Positions 22,039 to 29,955 of a DNA stretch of 64,000 nucleotides are shown in pieces. Below the pieces are notes generated by a model, which saw nothing but the letters and a program-made list of their open reading frames with translations, did not search any database and was not told the DNA's origin. The DNA comes from Congregibacter litoralis KT71 (GTDB lineage Bacteria; Pseudomonadota; Gammaproteobacteria; Pseudomonadales; Halieaceae). The stretch spans positions 434,809 through 498,808 of the forward strand of contig NZ_CM002299.1 of assembly GCF_000153125.2 (NCBI RefSeq), written 5' to 3'. The translations under genes were made by a program, and so were the position numbers. Positions within the stretch are counted from its first letter, which is position 1. Each line of letters begins with the position of its first letter.

Positions 22039-23073
22039 ATGAATCAGCCTCTGCCATCAAGCCTCACCTCTGAGTCCCTCCGCCACGATTGGCAGCGAGA
22101 GGAAGTGGCCGAGCTCTTTGCACTGCCGTTTAGCGATTTGCTGTTTCGGGCGCAGTCTGTGCATCGCCGGTATTTTGACCCCAACGAAGTGCAGGTCAGC
22201 ACTTTGCTTTCGATCAAAACCGGCGCCTGTCCCGAGGATTGCGCTTACTGCCCCCAAAGTACGCGTTTCGATACCGGCCTGTCGGTGGAGGCGCTCATGG
22301 AAGTCAATCAGGTGCTGGAGCAGGCGCGAGCAGCGCGGCGATCCGGCGCCACACGGTTCTGCATGGGGGCGGCATGGCGTTCCCCCAAGGATCGTGATCT
22401 CCCTGCCCTGATCGCGATGATTGAGGGGGTGAAAGATCTTGGTCTGGAAACCTGCATGACCCTGGGAATGCTCAGTGATACCCAGGCCAAGACCCTCGCC
22501 GAGGCAGGTCTCGATTACTACAATCACAACCTTGATACCTCGCCGGAGTATTACGGCGATATCATCACGACGCGTACCTATAACGACCGCCTCGAAACCC
22601 TGGCGCACGTTCGCGACGCGGGAATGAAGGTTTGTAGCGGCGGCATTGTGGGTATGGGTGAGGAGCAAAGCGATCGCGTGGGTCTTTTGCAGCAGCTGGC
22701 GAACCTGCCCGAGCATCCGGAAAGCGTGCCCATCAATATGCTGGTCCGTGTGCCCGGTACGCCCCTGGCTGAGGAGGGTGACCTCGATCCTTTTGAGTTT
22801 GTGCGGACCATTGCCGTTGCTCGAATCCTCATGCCCGCATCTCATGTGCGCTTGTCTGCGGGCCGCGAGGATATGAACGATCAGACACAGGCCCTGGCGT
22901 TTTTAGCCGGTGCCAACTCGATTTTCTATGGTGAGAAATTGCTCACCACGGCCAATCCCGGTGCCAATACTGATCTTGCCCTGTTTGCTCGCCTGGGCAT
23001 TAATCCCGAGGAGCGGGAGATGTCTGGAGACGAAGACGCCGATCCGCGGTTTTACAACGCTATGGAAGTTTAG
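22039..23073 (+). CDS. bioB: Biotin synthase
   Basis: Radical-SAM enzyme that inserts sulfur into dethiobiotin. 344 aa from ATG 22039. The radical-SAM cluster motif is [11 protein letters not shown]; the 2Fe-2S ligands are in [18 protein letters not shown] and [12 protein letters not shown], with the Arg in VRLSAGRED. The upstream in-frame codons to 21994 are not conserved. In many gammaproteobacteria bioFHCD follow; here bioB is alone and is followed by a 263-nt spacer. I did not see a convincing BirA box. Confidence 0.96.
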   Translation: MNQPLPSSLTSESLRHDWQREEVAELFALPFSDLLFRAQSVHRRYFDPNEVQVSTLLSIKTGACPEDCAYCPQSTRFDTGLSVEALMEVNQVLEQARAARRSGATRFCMGAAWRSPKDRDLPALIAMIEGVKDLGLETCMTLGMLSDTQAKTLAEAGLDYYNHNLDTSPEYYGDIITTRTYNDRLETLAHVRDAGMKVCSGGIVGMGEEQSDRVGLLQQLANLPEHPESVPINMLVRVPGTPLAEEGDLDPFEFVRTIAVARILMPASHVRLSAGREDMNDQTQALAFLAGANSIFYGEKLLTTANPGANTDLALFARLGINPEEREMSGDEDADPRFYNAMEV

Positions 23074-23120
23074 ATAGCGCTGTCTAAACCAAACCTTGAT
23101 ATGTAGGGCTCTATGGGTAA

Positions 23121-23136
23121 GTAAGCGCTAGCTTAC
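23121..23136. promoter_or_regulatory. 16-bp palindrome downstream of bioB
   Basis: GTAAGCGCTAGCTTAC: 6-bp arms GTAAGC/GCTTAC around GCTA, in the bioB to acyl-CoA dehydrogenase spacer. It is the size and shape of a TetR-family operator but no regulator gene is adjacent. Possible operator of the downstream gene; role unproven. Confidence 0.35.
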
Positions 23137-23187
23137 AAGCACCTCTCCCGATACCCGCAAAGCCTTGCCCAGCTTTTGCCTCTCTCT

Positions 23188-23215
23188 GTGACCAGCTTAT
23201 TGCGGGGGTGGTCAC
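23188..23215. promoter_or_regulatory. Inverted repeat GTGACCA-N14-TGGTCAC
   Basis: Perfect 7-bp arms separated by 14 nt, about 35 nt upstream of the best -10 box of the acyl-CoA dehydrogenase gene. It fits an operator overlapping the -35 zone. No T-run follows on the plus strand, so it is not a good intrinsic terminator for bioB. Confidence 0.4.
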
Positions 23216-23222
23216 AAAAATA

Positions 23223-23253
23223 TTCATGCAAGGTTGGATATTTTGACTATAAT
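23223..23253 (+). promoter_or_regulatory. Putative promoter of the acyl-CoA dehydrogenase gene
   Basis: Perfect -10 hexamer TATAAT at 23248-23253 with only a weak -35 (TTCATG, 19-nt spacer). A start point near 23260 would give a leader of about 75 nt ending in GGGGAGAGAG before ATG 23337. The weak -35 suggests activator dependence. Confidence 0.4.
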
Positions 23254-23336
23254 ACCCGCCGAAGTTAACACTGAACACATCGGCCCAAGGCCTCGCAACG
23301 GACGAGCGTCACCGCCGACCTTCTGGGGAGAGAGTC

Positions 23337-25016
23337 ATGCCAAGCTACAAGGCGCCGCTGCGCGATATCCAGTTTGTTATCAATGAGGTGCTGGACACCG
23401 AAAATCTTTACGCCGGCTTAAAAGGCTACGAAGAAGCCACGCCGGATCTGATGAATGCCATCATTGAAGAGGGCGCCAAGTTCGCCGAGAACGTGCTCTC
23501 TCCGCTTAACCAAAGCGGTGACGAAGAAGGCTGCGTCTGGTCCGAAGAAGGCGTAAAAACGCCCGAGGGTTTTGCCGAAGCGTACAAGCAGTACGTTGAT
23601 AATGGCTGGCCCTCGTTGTCTGCCGAGCCCGAGTTTGGCGGTCAGGACATGCCCAACATGCTGGGTATTGTGATCAACGAGCTGGCGGGAACCGCCAATT
23701 GGTCCTGGCTCATGTATCCGGGCCTGTCCCACGGTTGCATCAAGACGCTGGAAGCCCACGGTTCTCCCGAGCAAAAGGCGCAGTACCTGCCCAAGCTGGT
23801 GGCGGGTAACTGGACCGGCACCATGTGCCTCACCGAGTCCCATTGTGGATCGGATCTCGGCCTCCTTCGCACCAAGGCGGAGCCTCAGGCGGACGGCAGC
23901 TATGCCATCACCGGCACCAAGATTTTTATCTCTGCCGGTGAGCACGACATGTCCGACAATATTGTGCACATCGTCATTGCGCGCATGCCCGATGCACCCG
24001 AGGGCACCAAAGGCATCTCCCTGTTTGTGGTTCCCAAGTTCAACGTCAATGAGGACGGTAGCCTTGGCGAGCGCAATGGCGTGCACTGCGCGTCCATCGA
24101 AAAGAAGATGGGTATCAAGGCATCGGCGACCTGCGTGATGAACTTTGACGGCGCAAAAGGCTACCTCATTGGTGAGCCCAATCGCGGTCTCAACATGATG
24201 TTCACCTTTATGAACACGGCGCGTATCGGCACCGCGATCCAAGGCCTCGCTCACGCTGAGCTCTCGTATCAGGGTTCTTTGGAATACGCCCGGGAGCGCC
24301 TGGCCATGCGCAGTCTTACGGGCCCTAAAAATCCCGATGGCCCTGCGGATCCGATCATTGTGCACCCCGATGTGCGCCGCATGCTGTTAACTCAGAAGGC
24401 CATCGCTGAGGGCAGCCGCGCCATGCTTTATTACCTGGCGCAGCTCGGTGACATTGTCGACCGCGGCGACGAAGAAGCTGCCAAGAAAGCGGATGACCTC
24501 ATGGCAGTACTGACGCCCATCGCTAAAGCTTTTGTGACGGAAGCGGGACTTGAGGCGGCGAACCACGGCATCCAGATCTACGGCGGCCACGGCTTTATTC
24601 GCGAGTGGGGTATGGAGCAAATTGCCCGGGATGCCCGCATTGCAACGCTGTACGAAGGCACTACGGGGATTCAGGCATTGGATCTCATCGGACGCAAGGT
24701 ACTGGGCTCCGGCGGTAAGTTGCTCATGGGCTTTACCGAAATGATGGGTGAGTTCGTTGAAGCCAACAGTGACGAGGCCTATGCCGAATTTACCGGTCCC
24801 CTCGCCACCTACAAGGACGAGTGGCTGACGATGTCTCTCGAGGTGGGTGGCAAGGCCATGGAGAATCCCGACGAGGCGGGTGCCGCTTCCGTGGACTATC
24901 TCATGTACTCAGGTTACGTCGTGCTGGCGTACTTCTGGGCGCAGATGGCCATTGTCGCGCAAAAGAAAATTGCTGCAGGCGAGGGCGATACGGCGTTTAC
25001 GAAGCCAAGCTCATGA
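23337..25016 (+). CDS. Acyl-CoA dehydrogenase (3' end frameshifted)
   Basis: FAD enzyme that introduces the alpha-beta double bond in acyl-CoA thioesters. As read, 559 aa. It has an N-terminal helical domain unique to the roughly 600-residue branch, the FAD/substrate motif MCLTESHCGSDLGLLRTKA, then KIFISAGEHDM, and the C-terminal signature GIQIYGGHGFIREWGMEQIARDARIATLYEGTTGIQALDLIGRK with the catalytic Glu in YEGT. After GEGDTAF (residues about 549-555) the frame breaks: the family-typical tail continues in another frame to 25129. One extra base in the TTT run at 24996-24998 would restore about 597 aa. Start ATG 23337 has GGGGAGAGAG upstream. Confidence 0.9.
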   Translation: MPSYKAPLRDIQFVINEVLDTENLYAGLKGYEEATPDLMNAIIEEGAKFAENVLSPLNQSGDEEGCVWSEEGVKTPEGFAEAYKQYVDNGWPSLSAEPEFGGQDMPNMLGIVINELAGTANWSWLMYPGLSHGCIKTLEAHGSPEQKAQYLPKLVAGNWTGTMCLTESHCGSDLGLLRTKAEPQADGSYAITGTKIFISAGEHDMSDNIVHIVIARMPDAPEGTKGISLFVVPKFNVNEDGSLGERNGVHCASIEKKMGIKASATCVMNFDGAKGYLIGEPNRGLNMMFTFMNTARIGTAIQGLAHAELSYQGSLEYARERLAMRSLTGPKNPDGPADPIIVHPDVRRMLLTQKAIAEGSRAMLYYLAQLGDIVDRGDEEAAKKADDLMAVLTPIAKAFVTEAGLEAANHGIQIYGGHGFIREWGMEQIARDARIATLYEGTTGIQALDLIGRKVLGSGGKLLMGFTEMMGEFVEANSDEAYAEFTGPLATYKDEWLTMSLEVGGKAMENPDEAGAASVDYLMYSGYVVLAYFWAQMAIVAQKKIAAGEGDTAFTKPSS

Positions 25017-25129
25017 CCGCGCGGTTCTATTTCGAGCGTATTCTGCCGCGAACCCTGTCTCACAAGCAGGCACTGTTGTCGGGTGCAGACAACCTCATGG
25101 CTATGCCCGAGGCGATGTTCGCTTTTTGA
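24996..25129 (+). pseudogene. Out-of-frame C-terminal tail of the acyl-CoA dehydrogenase
   Basis: Read from base 24998, the sequence gives YEAKLMTARFYFERILPRT and then SHKQALLSGADNLMAMPEAM FAF, ending at TGA 25127-25129. This is the usual last helix block of this acyl-CoA dehydrogenase branch, so the preceding gene is missing it through a one-base deletion or a sequencing error. The site has no X XXY YYZ slippery heptamer in the right phase, so programmed frameshifting is unlikely. Confidence 0.75.
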
Positions 25130-25188
25130 TCATCTTCGAGACCCCCGGGTCGCCCGTGTTGGCGGTTCAGGGGTGCAATATCCAGCTG

Positions 25189-25214
25189 CGGGCGCGATAA
25201 TTCGCGCCCGTTTT
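25189..25214 (+). terminator. Hairpin terminator after the acyl-CoA dehydrogenase
   Basis: Perfect 9-bp stem CGGGCGCGA/TCGCGCCCG with a TAAT loop, followed by TTTT. It lies between the acyl-CoA dehydrogenase tail and the DUF3094 gene. Confidence 0.7.
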
Positions 25215-25234
25215 CGCTTCCAGGAGGCAATAGT

Positions 25235-25468
25235 ATGTCTCAAGAGCAAGACAAGCCCGAGGCTCCGGCGGCAGGCGCCACCGAAGGCCCCGAGCGTCAG
25301 TTGTATCCTGAAGATCAGGCCAAGGTCGATGCGTTCCTGAAACGCGGCGTCAACTCCGTCGAACGAAAGCCCTTCAAGCCGCTGTATCTATTGGTCATGC
25401 TGATCGTGGTGGTTGGAGGTTTGAGTCTTTTCAGTCAGTGGCTGGCACATCAGGCTGGCGTGTACTGA
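25235..25468 (+). CDS. DUF3094 small membrane protein
   Basis: 77 aa. An acidic/Ala-rich N-terminus is followed by the conserved block LYPEDQAKVDAFLKRGVNSV and ERKPFKPLYLL, then one C-terminal membrane helix (LLVMLIVVVGGLSLFSQWL, about 52-70). This pattern matches the DUF3094 family of gammaproteobacteria; function unknown. CAGGAGGCAA precedes the ATG. Its stop codon lies in a small repeat (25458-25496). Confidence 0.8.
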   Translation: MSQEQDKPEAPAAGATEGPERQLYPEDQAKVDAFLKRGVNSVERKPFKPLYLLVMLIVVVGGLSLFSQWLAHQAGVY

Positions 25469-25496
25469 GCAGCGCGTGCTGACTCGCGTGTACTGA
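25458..25496. repeat. Repeats of GCGTGTACTGA across the DUF3094 stop codon
   Basis: Identical 11-mers GCGTGTACTGA at 25458-25468 (including the TGA stop of the DUF3094 gene) and 25486-25496, with a shortened copy GCGTGCTGA at 25474-25482 between them. The two exact copies are 28 nt apart. Confidence 0.7.
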
Positions 25497-25507
25497 AAAG
25501 ACGAGTT

Positions 25508-25516
25508 TGCTATGAT
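25508..25516 (+). promoter_or_regulatory. Extended -10 promoter of tRNA-Pro
   Basis: TGCTATGAT (TGn extended -10) lies 24 nt before the tRNA and is followed by a GC-rich discriminator GGCGC, as expected for a stable-RNA promoter under stringent control. No clear -35 hexamer. Confidence 0.5.
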
Positions 25517-25539
25517 TTCGGCGCTCGAAAGAGCATAGT

Positions 25540-25616
25540 CGGTGTGTGGCGCAGCCTGGTAGCGCACTTCCTTCGGGAGGAAGGGGTCGGAGGTTCGAAT
25601 CCTCTCACACCGACCA
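25540..25616 (+). tRNA. tRNA-Pro (anticodon CGG)
   Basis: 77 nt with encoded CCA. Acceptor stem CGGTGTG/CACACCG, D-arm GCGCAGCCTGGTAGCGC, anticodon stem CTTCC/GGAAG with loop TTCGGGA giving anticodon CGG (reads CCG), T-arm CGGAGGTTCGAATCCTCT, discriminator A, then CCA. An IS481 element starts about 14 nt downstream, leaving the tRNA intact. Confidence 0.97.
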
Positions 25617-25618
25617 TT

Positions 25619-25629
25619 CTACAAAGGGT
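25619..25629. repeat. Left target-site duplication of the IS481 element
   Basis: CTACAAAGGGT, identical to 26916-26926 on the other side of the element. An 11-bp duplication is within the range produced by IS481-family elements. Confidence 0.7.
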
Positions 25630-26915
25630 CTGTACCGGAGACATCCTTTACAGTTCATACCGGACACATGGTTTACAGTTCCGGTTTAAAAGGATTCGGT
25701 GCGGGCTCAACCCGACCGACCTCCTCATCGAAGAATCCTAGATCATAATGCAAGAAGCTGACGAGCCAAATGTTGTCAGCGATTTCGCGTATTCCCACGG
25801 ATTGTCCCGCGAACACCGTGCTGAGATTGATCTTGCGCCTGCCGATACAGATTCGTCCACACTGAGTCACTTTGATGGTGCGGTCGTGGTAGGGATAGTC
25901 GGGTGGTTCTGGTGAGCGATAAGCCCGCGTTGACGGTGTAAAGAGATCGCCAGGATAGCGCCCCTCTAACGCTTGGTGAGGCCGCTCGTTGTTGTAAACA
26001 TCGATAAAGCTATCAAAGCGCTCCTGCTGTTGTAGGAAGTTGAAAGAGGCGGGTTTGGTGGCCTCCTTCTTGAGGGTGAGGTGCATACGTTCATGGCGTC
26101 CATTCTGCTCGGGATGGCCAGGCTTGATGCGCTCGATACGAATTCCCAGGCGTAACCACCAAATAGATAGGCGACTCAAACCGAACAGTGCATTGGGTGA
26201 GGCGAAGGGTGTGCCGTTATCGGTGCGAATCGCCTCAGGCACGCCAAACTCACGAAATACACGTTCAAACACGGTAATTGCGGTGGGAGTCTTAGTGGAT
26301 TCCAGGCCTTCACAAGCCAACAAATAGCGAGAGAACTGATCGGTGATGGTCAATGGATAGCAGTACTGGCGGTTACCCAGCTGAAACTCCCCTTTGTAAT
26401 CTGCGCACCAGAGCGTATTGGGAGCTGTAGCACGGGATAGTGGTGTCCCCTGTGCTTTATGGCGACGTCGCCGTCGGTGCTTCACGAGGCCATGGCGGTC
26501 GAGTACGGCGTGAATCGTACTTTTGGCGGGCGGTGGAATCACCGGATACTCGCGTATGAGCTTCTCGCGGATCTTCGGGGCGCCCCAGGAGGGATACTCG
26601 CGCTTGATCTGCAAAATGGTCCGCTCAACTTGAAAGGGCAACTTATTGCCATGCCTGTATGGCCGTCGACTGCGATCTTCGAGGCCTTCTAGTCCGCATT
26701 CTTTGTATCGATTGAGGATTTTGTAGCCTGTGGGCCGTGATATACCAAACTCGCGGCATAGGGCTGACATCGTCTCGCCTTCTAGGCAGCGAGCGACGAA
26801 TCTAAGACGTTCGTCCATCGGTTTACACTCCTTCCAAGGCATGTGAGGTCCTCCCTCAAATGCCTAAATGTGTAAACCATGTACTCGGTATAGTCTGTAA
26901 GTGATGTCTCAGGTA
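25630..26915. mobile_element. IS481-family insertion sequence, about 1.29 kb
   Basis: Bounded by the 11-bp direct repeat CTACAAAGGGT. The left end, from TGTACCGGAGACAT (25631), and the reverse complement of the right end (TACCTGAGACATCACTTACAG) match over about 46 bp with a few mismatches, forming imperfect terminal inverted repeats. Each end has two copies of a roughly 21-bp unit (for example TACCGGACACATGGTTTACAG), as expected for repeated transposase sites. It contains one intact transposase gene on the minus strand, so it may be active. Confidence 0.85.
25673..26842 (-). CDS. IS481-family transposase
   Basis: DDE recombinase, 389 aa and uninterrupted. The N-terminal helix-turn-helix ([19 protein letters not shown], about 25-43) is followed by the basic [15 protein letters not shown] stretch and a retroviral-integrase-like core. 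The catalytic triad lies in [22 protein letters not shown] and [22 protein letters not shown]. The C-terminus has a beta-rich domain ([16 protein letters not shown]). It fills almost the whole element. Confidence 0.95.
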   Translation of the reverse strand: MPWKECKPMDERLRFVARCLEGETMSALCREFGISRPTGYKILNRYKECGLEGLEDRSRRPYRHGNKLPFQVERTILQIKREYPSWGAPKIREKLIREYPVIPPPAKSTIHAVLDRHGLVKHRRRRRHKAQGTPLSRATAPNTLWCADYKGEFQLGNRQYCYPLTITDQFSRYLLACEGLESTKTPTAITVFERVFREFGVPEAIRTDNGTPFASPNALFGLSRLSIWWLRLGIRIERIKPGHPEQNGRHERMHLTLKKEATKPASFNFLQQQERFDSFIDVYNNERPHQALEGRYPGDLFTPSTRAYRSPEPPDYPYHDRTIKVTQCGRICIGRRKINLSTVFAGQSVGIREIADNIWLVSFLHYDLGFFDEEVGRVEPAPNPFKPEL

Positions 26916-26926
26916 CTACAAAGGGT
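26916..26926. repeat. Right target-site duplication of the IS481 element
   Basis: CTACAAAGGGT, same orientation and sequence as 25619-25629. Confidence 0.7.
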
Positions 26927-26953
26927 GCTTTCTTGGCACATCGGTAACACTTT

Positions 26954-26974
26954 TATACCGAACACATCGTTTAC
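26954..26974 (+). repeat. Solo IS481-type end repeat outside the element
   Basis: TATACCGAACACATCGTTTAC matches the inner left-end unit of the IS (CATACCGGACACATGGTTTAC, 25656-25676) at 18 of 21 positions, in the same orientation, but lies 28 bp beyond the right target duplication. It may be a remnant of an earlier related insertion or a target-like site. Confidence 0.6.
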
Positions 26975-27037
26975 TCCTCTTTTTACTCCGTAAACCACAG
27001 GCGCTTTTGCCTCGCTATCTTGGAGAAGCGTCAGGTC

Positions 27038-27469
27038 ATGAGGGAACCCACAGAAGCCGAGTTACCGGCAATAGAAAAGCTCCTGGTCGATTCTGGATTG
27101 CCTGCGGATGATCTCAGGGAGCAGGACCTATCGCTTTTTCGCGTTATGGCAACACCTCGCGGTATAGACGCTGTAGGTGGACTCCAGCGCTGCGGAGAAA
27201 CGGCGCTCCTACGCTCTGTTGCAACGTCTCCCGCTTTAAGAGGACGGGGCATTGCGGGAAAGGTTATTCATGAACTCGAGAAACTCGCGGTGAGAAAGGG
27301 TCTTGAAAGCCTATACCTCCTCACCGAGTCCGCAGAGGCCTACTTTGAATCTAAAGGTTATTCACAGGCCTCTCGGTCCGATGTTCCTGATGCGATCAGA
27401 GCAAGTTGCCAGTTTTCATCTCTCTGCCCCGACAGTGCGAAAGTTATGCGCAAGCAAATTGTTGTGTAA
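27038..27469 (+). CDS. GNAT N-acetyltransferase, ArsN2-like
   Basis: 143 aa. The acetyl-CoA-binding motif A is LLRSVATSPALRGRGIAGKVIHELE, with LYLLTESAEAYFESKGY and the C-terminal block AIRASCQFSSLCPDSAKVMRK. The SLCPxSAxxM ending is characteristic of ArsN2 proteins, which accompany arsenic resistance genes. No ars gene is near, so the substrate is open. ATG 27038 (AGG upstream) fits the family start; an in-frame TTG at 27020 adds six residues. It lies right beside the IS481 insertion. Confidence 0.7.
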   Translation: MREPTEAELPAIEKLLVDSGLPADDLREQDLSLFRVMATPRGIDAVGGLQRCGETALLRSVATSPALRGRGIAGKVIHELEKLAVRKGLESLYLLTESAEAYFESKGYSQASRSDVPDAIRASCQFSSLCPDSAKVMRKQIVV

Positions 27470-27508
27470 TGTGTATACCGGTCTTGAACACACTAAAAGG
27501 GATAAAAG

Positions 27509-27877
27509 ATGCTTGGATACGTAACACTGGGATCAAATCAGTTTGATCAGGCTGCGTCGTTTTACGATGCACTTTTTGCGGTCTGTGGCGCCAAGCGCTT
27601 GATGGAGCTGGAGGGATTCATCCTCTGGGGCACGTCCATGGAAGCAGGTGCCATAGCTCTTACAAAACCCTTCAATCAGGAGCCAGCCTCCGTCGGAAAC
27701 GGCGTTATGGCGGCTATCCGCGCCAACTCTAAAGAGATTGTCGACGCCATGCACAGCAAGGCTCTGGCACTCGGTGGTCAATGTGAAGGAGAGCCTGGTC
27801 CGCGGGACGATGGCTTTTATGCGAGCTATTTCCGGGACTTGGACGGCAACAAGCTTGCGGCATTTTTCATTGGCTGA
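27509..27877 (+). CDS. VOC-family (glyoxalase-like) protein
   Basis: 122 aa, one vicinal-oxygen-chelate unit: an N-terminal strand LGYVTLGSNQFDQAASFYDALF and the C-terminal pattern GFYASYFRDLDGNKLAAFFIG, typical of glyoxalase/dioxygenase-like proteins. The metal-ligand His usually present in the first strand is not obvious (VTLGSN), so enzymatic activity is uncertain. Likely cotranscribed with the GNAT gene 39 nt upstream. Substrate unknown. Confidence 0.75.
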   Translation: MLGYVTLGSNQFDQAASFYDALFAVCGAKRLMELEGFILWGTSMEAGAIALTKPFNQEPASVGNGVMAAIRANSKEIVDAMHSKALALGGQCEGEPGPRDDGFYASYFRDLDGNKLAAFFIG

Positions 27878-27928
27878 TGTGCGACGCGATCGTGGCTTGG
27901 AATCCAGGCCATTCAGGGTGACGCTTCT

Positions 27929-29011
27929 TTAGCGCCGGTTGTCGTAGTGAACCTTACCGGCGCGAAAGGGTAGATCGCTGTCATCGTAACCGGAAGCTGG
28001 TTCTTTAAGCTCGAACAGCGGCGCCCAGCAATTTGCGCTCTCCAGGGTCGTTTGTAATCGATCCTGATCCACTTGGGGAACTGCCCGTGCTTTGCGCTGC
28101 AGCTCTTCAAGGCACCATACGCGATACTGTGAGACCGGCACGTCGCGGTACTGCACGCCCAGAGTTGTCGGGTTAAACCGTTCCTGTCTTTGCTGCCAAG
28201 CCCGCGCATTATCGTTGAGATAGGGTAGATAGGCCGCTCCAACGTCTTTCAGAATCGGCATCAAATCTCCGGGAACAGCGTCGAGCCAGCGACTTGTACT
28301 GTTCCATCGCGCGTTCCACAAACGCGCCTGCCACTCGAACACCCCGGGGGCCTGCAGTCGCATAATGTCCGACGCCGTCGGGTCCTGACTGAAGTGGCGG
28401 AACATAGACGCGAAGAGCCCGAAGTCAGCAAGCGATGGTTTGTCGCCCAAAAGATATTCCCGCTGGGAGAGGACGTTTTCCAGACGCTCTAAGGTTTTAA
28501 GGTAAATGGATTCAACGTGATCCCAGGTGTCGCTACTCACGCCATCCTTCTTGACATACCTGCCCAGCTGACGCCGACGGATAACCGCACGCATAATCAT
28601 CTTGGGCACGGGCATATCCGTCATGAACTCATCGACTATCTTTCGTGACAGGTGCAGGCGCGAGGGTTGATAGCTCCAGCGATAGTGCATGGCCGGTCGC
28701 CATAGCCATTCTTCAAAATAGTCCTCGAGAAGATGAGCGAGGAAAGCGAGGACCGGATCCTCCGGCACGACGGGGGTGTCGGGATACTGGGATTCAAACC
28801 AGGCGATCATGGGTGTTGTATCGGCCATGAAACGGCCATCGGGAAGCTCGATCGCCGGCATTTGCGCTGTACCGGTCTTTTCCTCAATACGCCGGAATCG
28901 GGCACGGTTGAGCGTGACAAAGTCATGCTCTATGCCCTTGTAGCGAAGGTAAGCCTCCATTTTTCCCGTGTAATAGGAGATTCTCAGTCCGTATAGCTTG
29001 ATCTTTTCCAT
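27929..29011 (-). CDS. Glutathione S-transferase family protein
   Basis: About 360 aa. The N-terminal thioredoxin-like GST domain is MEKIKLYGLRISYYTGKMEAYLRYKGI, with the glutathione-binding cis-Pro/ESxT-type region MPAIELPDGRFMADTTPMIAWFE (residues about 52-74). The helical C-domain contains QREYLLGDKPSLADFGLFASMFRHF. The long C-terminal extension (about 250-360) is beyond a standard GST. ATG 29011 starts the conserved domain 25 nt after the upstream gene; the longer ORF to 29074 would overlap it. Likely an operon with the CinA-like gene. Confidence 0.8.
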   Translation of the reverse strand: MEKIKLYGLRISYYTGKMEAYLRYKGIEHDFVTLNRARFRRIEEKTGTAQMPAIELPDGRFMADTTPMIAWFESQYPDTPVVPEDPVLAFLAHLLEDYFEEWLWRPAMHYRWSYQPSRLHLSRKIVDEFMTDMPVPKMIMRAVIRRRQLGRYVKKDGVSSDTWDHVESIYLKTLERLENVLSQREYLLGDKPSLADFGLFASMFRHFSQDPTASDIMRLQAPGVFEWQARLWNARWNSTSRWLDAVPGDLMPILKDVGAAYLPYLNDNARAWQQRQERFNPTTLGVQYRDVPVSQYRVWCLEELQRKARAVPQVDQDRLQTTLESANCWAPLFELKEPASGYDDSDLPFRAGKVHYDNRR

Positions 29012-29036
29012 AGGGTCTACCGCGATTCGCTGCAGG

Positions 29037-29798
29037 CTATTCCTGGGGCTCGCCATCCATGCACTCTGCACCAATTGCCTGAGCGGCTTCCTTTATCTCG
29101 GCGAGTACGGGTGGTATCTCTGCGGCGTCAATTGATCGCACCAGCAGAGCGGCGCCGATGCGTCCCTGGCGGAAGAACGGATAAGACCCGATGGAGACCT
29201 CCGGGTGAGCGCTCTGAATTTGCTCCAGGCGCTCCGCCATTTCACTTTCCGGAGAGAACACGGTGACGGTTCCCGATTGCATCGGCGCAGCGCCTGCGAG
29301 CACGCCACGCAGTCCTTCAAGCATACCCCGCATAATCCCGGGAATGCCGGCCAGCATATAGACATTCCCTTTGCTCACACCGGGCGCGCCGCTCATGGGA
29401 TTTTTAATGAGATCACCCCCTTCGGGCACCCGCGCCATGCGTTTGCGGGCTTCCGTCAGGCCCTCCTCACCATAGTATTTCCTGAGCATTTGCAGGGCTT
29501 CGTCGTGATACATCACCGCAACGCCCAGGGCGGCGGCGACGGCATCGACGGTAATGTCGTCGTGGGTCGGGCCGATACCACCTGTGGTAAAACAGTAGTC
29601 ACAGCGATCTCGCAGGGTATTCACCGCTTCTCCGATAGCTGCGGGGTTATCGGCCACGATGCGCACTTCCTTCAGAATGACGCCCTCTTCGTTGAGCCAT
29701 TTGGCAAGATAGGCAACGTTCGCATCTTGCGTGCGTCCCGATAGAATTTCGTCGCCGATGACGACAAGGCCTGCAGTGACACTTTGAGGTTTTGACAT
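29037..29798 (-). CDS. CinA-like molybdopterin-binding domain protein
   Basis: 253 aa from ATG 29798. MoaB/MogA-type fold: AGLVVIGDEILSGRTQDAN, then DYCFTTGGIGPTHDDITVDAVAAALG and GAPGVSKGNVYMLAGIPGIMRGML. This is the N-terminal domain of CinA (competence/damage-inducible protein); the C-terminal nicotinamide-nucleotide amidase domain is absent. The stand-alone form is often annotated competence/damage-inducible protein A. Its true substrate (nucleotide or pterin) cannot be told from sequence. Confidence 0.8.
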   Translation of the reverse strand: MSKPQSVTAGLVVIGDEILSGRTQDANVAYLAKWLNEEGVILKEVRIVADNPAAIGEAVNTLRDRCDYCFTTGGIGPTHDDITVDAVAAALGVAVMYHDEALQMLRKYYGEEGLTEARKRMARVPEGGDLIKNPMSGAPGVSKGNVYMLAGIPGIMRGMLEGLRGVLAGAAPMQSGTVTVFSPESEMAERLEQIQSAHPEVSIGSYPFFRQGRIGAALLVRSIDAAEIPPVLAEIKEAAQAIGAECMDGEPQE

Positions 29799-29955
29799 GC
29801 GGTAAATCGGTGGCTCCGGGGCTGTGACCAAGCTGTTAGTGTAGCGGTATCGGAAGGAGCTGCGTTAGCAACGAGGGGCAAATGCTTGCGCTAGCTGCTG
29901 ACCACGGGGATGCAAGGTTTTGGGTCAATTGGTGGAGGAAGGAGAGGGGACTGAG

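Noticed and set aside
22057..22845. 262-codon open frame antisense to bioB
   Set aside because: Shadow of bioB; no family pattern.
23418..24365. 315-codon open frame antisense to the acyl-CoA dehydrogenase
   Set aside because: Shadow of a GC-rich coding strand; no recognisable motif.
24990..25005. Programmed -1 frameshift in the acyl-CoA dehydrogenase gene
   Set aside because: No slippery heptamer in the right phase and no stimulatory hairpin just after; an indel is simpler.
25540..26926. Genomic island with tRNA-Pro as attachment site
   Set aside because: No integrase and no duplicated tRNA 3' end; the 11-bp repeats belong to the IS481 element.
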